From the NCBI RefSeq assembly GCF_900141935.1, contig NZ_FQYX01000010.1, positions 1-64,000 of the forward strand: a stretch of DNA of 64,000 nt, read 5' to 3'. Positions 62,307 to 64,000 of the stretch are shown here, piece by piece. The notes under the pieces were generated by a model, which saw only the letters and a list, made by a program, of their open reading frames with translations, had not been told where the DNA came from and did no database searches. A program made the translations under genes and the position numbers. The first letter of the stretch is position 1, and every line of letters starts with the position of its first letter. Origin of the DNA: Arenibacter nanhaiticus. GTDB taxonomy: Bacteria > Bacteroidota > Bacteroidia > Flavobacteriales > Flavobacteriaceae.

Positions 62307-63866
62307 ATGTTGGAGACCTTGACTGCAAATGCTGTTGTAGAAAGAAGAACGGATAAAGAATTATACAGTTATCAAAAAGGAGCTATAGACCAAATATTTG
62401 ATAAGTTTGAAACCGCACCGGACGATTACCACCTGTTATATCAATTGCCTACCGGAGGAGGAAAAACCGTAATTTTTTCTGAAATTGTTCGACAGTATTT
62501 AAAGAACCACAAAAAGAAGGTGTTGATAATGACACACCGGATAGAACTTTGTAGGCAAACATCTTCCATGCTTACGAGTTTTGGCGTCACCAATAAGGTT
62601 GTAGACAGTAAGGCAAATTTAGAAGATCAGGATCAATATAGCTGCTTTGTGGCTATGGTAGAGACCTTGAACAACAGATTGCAGGACGATAAGTTGGATA
62701 TTTCAGGGGTGGGGCTTGTTATTATTGATGAGGCCCATTATAATTCGTTTACAAAACTCTTTAAATATTTTGAAAATTCCTTTGTTTTAGGGGTTACCGC
62801 TACTCCCTTAAGTTCTAACAAGGACTTGCCGATGAAGGATAATTACGATGAATTGATCGTAGGGGAAAGCATAGAATCCCTAATAGAGAACGAGTTTTTG
62901 GCAAGAGCCGAAGTTTTCTCTTATAATATGGGGCTAACCTCCTTGGAGGTAGGTTCTAATGGGGATTATACGGTAAAATCTTCTGAAGACCTGTATACCA
63001 ATAGCCAAATGCTGAGCAAGCTTTTGGAAGCCTATGTAAAGCATTCCAAGGGAAAGAAAACGCTGATATTCAATAATGGTATCAATACCTCATTGCATGT
63101 GTACGAAACCTTTAAGGCAGCTGGTTACCCTATAGAGCATTTAGATAATACCGCTAGTAAAAAGGAACGTAAGGCTATTTTAAAATGGTTTAAGAACACT
63201 CCCGATGCAATATTGACCTCCGTGAGTATCTTAACCACAGGATTTGATGAACCTACCATAGAAACCGTTATTTTGAACAGGGCGACGAAGTCTTTGACAT
63301 TGTACTATCAGATGATTGGGCGCGGTTCTAGGATCTTGAACAATAAAGCTACTTTCTCGGTAATAGATTTAGGGAACAACCTACACCGTTTTGGACCTTG
63401 GGGAGCAGATTTAGATTGGCAGACCATCTTTAAATCTCCTAACTTCTATATGGACAAATTATTGGGTGACGAAGAATTGGAGAGCAATTTTAAATGGGAG
63501 ATGCCCGAGGCCCTTAGAGCAGAATTTGCCAATTCTAAAGAGGTGTATTTCGATATCAAGGAAACCTATATAGACTCTGTGAAAAACGGAGAATCTTCCA
63601 AGGTTGTATTGGAGCGTTCCATTGCCCAGCATGCAAAGATATGTGTAGAGAATAGTGAAGATGTTTACGATGCTTTGGCATTGGCCAAACTCTTGGGGGG
63701 CGATATAGAAGATAGGATTCAGCGCTATGCCAAATGCATCAGTAAAAGTACCCATAACTTTTTAAAATGGTTAAATGAAGATTACCATAAAAAATTAAGT
63801 ACTCACCTACGTCAAAATTTTGACACTATTTTTGAAGAAATACACGGTAGGCCGCCAGAAGAATAA
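62307..63866 (+). CDS. Superfamily 2 DEAD/DEAH-box helicase (RecG/RAD25-like)
   Basis: 519 aa. Walker A LPTGGGKTVIFSEI, motif II VIIDEAHYNSF, III GVTATPL, VI YYQMIGRGSR with IETVILNRATKSLTLY before it. Helicase C domain ends near 370; an uncharacterised C-terminal region of about 150 aa follows. It acts on DNA or RNA; partner unknown. A TAATTTTG box (62278-62285) fits a -7 element 21 bp upstream of the ATG. Confidence 0.9.
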   Translation: MLETLTANAVVERRTDKELYSYQKGAIDQIFDKFETAPDDYHLLYQLPTGGGKTVIFSEIVRQYLKNHKKKVLIMTHRIELCRQTSSMLTSFGVTNKVVDSKANLEDQDQYSCFVAMVETLNNRLQDDKLDISGVGLVIIDEAHYNSFTKLFKYFENSFVLGVTATPLSSNKDLPMKDNYDELIVGESIESLIENEFLARAEVFSYNMGLTSLEVGSNGDYTVKSSEDLYTNSQMLSKLLEAYVKHSKGKKTLIFNNGINTSLHVYETFKAAGYPIEHLDNTASKKERKAILKWFKNTPDAILTSVSILTTGFDEPTIETVILNRATKSLTLYYQMIGRGSRILNNKATFSVIDLGNNLHRFGPWGADLDWQTIFKSPNFYMDKLLGDEELESNFKWEMPEALRAEFANSKEVYFDIKETYIDSVKNGESSKVVLERSIAQHAKICVENSEDVYDALALAKLLGGDIEDRIQRYAKCISKSTHNFLKWLNEDYHKKLSTHLRQNFDTIFEEIHGRPPEE

Positions 63867-63900
63867 CTAAATGACGGCCCTCTTAAGATTTAAAATCTCC

Positions 63901-63929
63901 AGGCAACAAACCTACTTTGTTTGTTGCCT
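63901..63929. terminator. Hairpin after the helicase gene
   Basis: AGGCAACAAAC / GTTTGTTGCCT, 7-nt loop, 35 bp after the helicase stop codon. No T-run on the plus strand; on the minus strand ATTTTAA follows. Orientation undecided. Confidence 0.5.
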
Positions 63930-64000
63930 TGGGCCATTGGCACGGTCTTGTAAACAGCTTTTAGTTTGTGTAACTGCTTATAGATAGCGGCCAAATTTTC

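Noticed and set aside
63935-63955. TTGGCAC near the right edge as a sigma-54 promoter
   Set aside because: The following TTG is out of register by one base and lacks GC at -12.
63890-64000. Leftward open frame at the right edge (ending SRFVAWRF)
   Set aside because: Only 36 codons are visible, they run through the 63901-63929 hairpin, and no family is seen; the sequence to the right would be needed.
1-64000. CRISPR array, prophage, insertion sequence or tRNA-borne island
   Set aside because: No regularly spaced repeats, no integrase or transposase, no tRNA recognised, and base composition is even apart from the three 80-nt repeats.

Overview
The window comes from a chromosome of the phylum Bacteroidota, most likely a marine Flavobacteriaceae. 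The evidence is the gene content: an 80-nt intergenic repeat of a kind I associate with flavobacteria, lipoproteins with TlpA-like domains, LytTR regulators, DUF2853, a YbiT-type ABC-F protein and a classical menaquinone cluster. Promoters also fit, with repeated TAnnTTTG elements (the Bacteroidota -7 box) paired with TTG boxes about 20 bp upstream and almost no Shine-Dalgarno sequences. DNA is AT-rich throughout and gene order is typical of a core chromosome. I see no integrase, transposase, CRISPR array, tRNA or rRNA.

Layout. 1-9.2 kb: relic of a LytTR response regulator, a thioesterase, glutamine cyclotransferase, the SRP RNA, an SDR enzyme, a transaldolase-family aldolase, a redox-dead thioredoxin-fold lipoprotein and an asymmetric ABC-F ATPase. 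9.2-23.2 kb: pheT, a TlpA-type lipoprotein, leuB-leuA, a pseudouridine synthase, panB, a DUF3748 protein, a DUF1572 protein and serine dehydratase. An old tandem duplication of about 440 bp lies between the TlpA gene and leuB and has left a broken tail of each. 23.8-29.8 kb: dnaK with an unusual sigma-54-like upstream region, secreted proteins of unknown function, a Crp/Fnr regulator and a hydrolase. 29.9-36.2 kb: menaquinone genes (hotdog thioesterase, menF, menD, menA) mixed with DUF2853, CvfB and SPOR-like genes. 36.2-42.7 kb: LytTR regulator, ung, and a leftward run of a cytosolic binding-protein-like enzyme, nucleoside phosphorylase, DUF1835, SUI1-type factor, DinB protein and a 2OG-Fe(II)/IPNS-type oxygenase.

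42.9-49.9 kb holds the first of two systems I rank highest: a fused branched-chain 2-oxoacid dehydrogenase E1, a soluble histidine kinase and a sigma-54 activator. Two tandem palindromes (TATGGGGA-N5-TCCCCATA type) and a textbook -24/-12 promoter follow, in front of an operon of a 55-aa four-cysteine protein, an amino-acid dehydrogenase, a Gre/Rnk-fold factor and an unknown protein. The operon closes with a strong terminator. Cis sites, regulator and targets form a self-contained sigma-54 module.

51.3-56.4 kb holds the second: FAD oxygenase, methyltransferase, type III polyketide synthase, FabZ-like dehydratase, ketosynthase and acyl carrier protein, all on one strand and partly with overlapping start and stop codons. 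It resembles the srsABC phenolic-lipid operon of Streptomyces with a dedicated type II acyl-chain supply added. The rest (56.4-64 kb) is TerC, HPF, two helicases, a VF530 protein and lpxD. Functions are inferred from sequence reading only; no database search was run.
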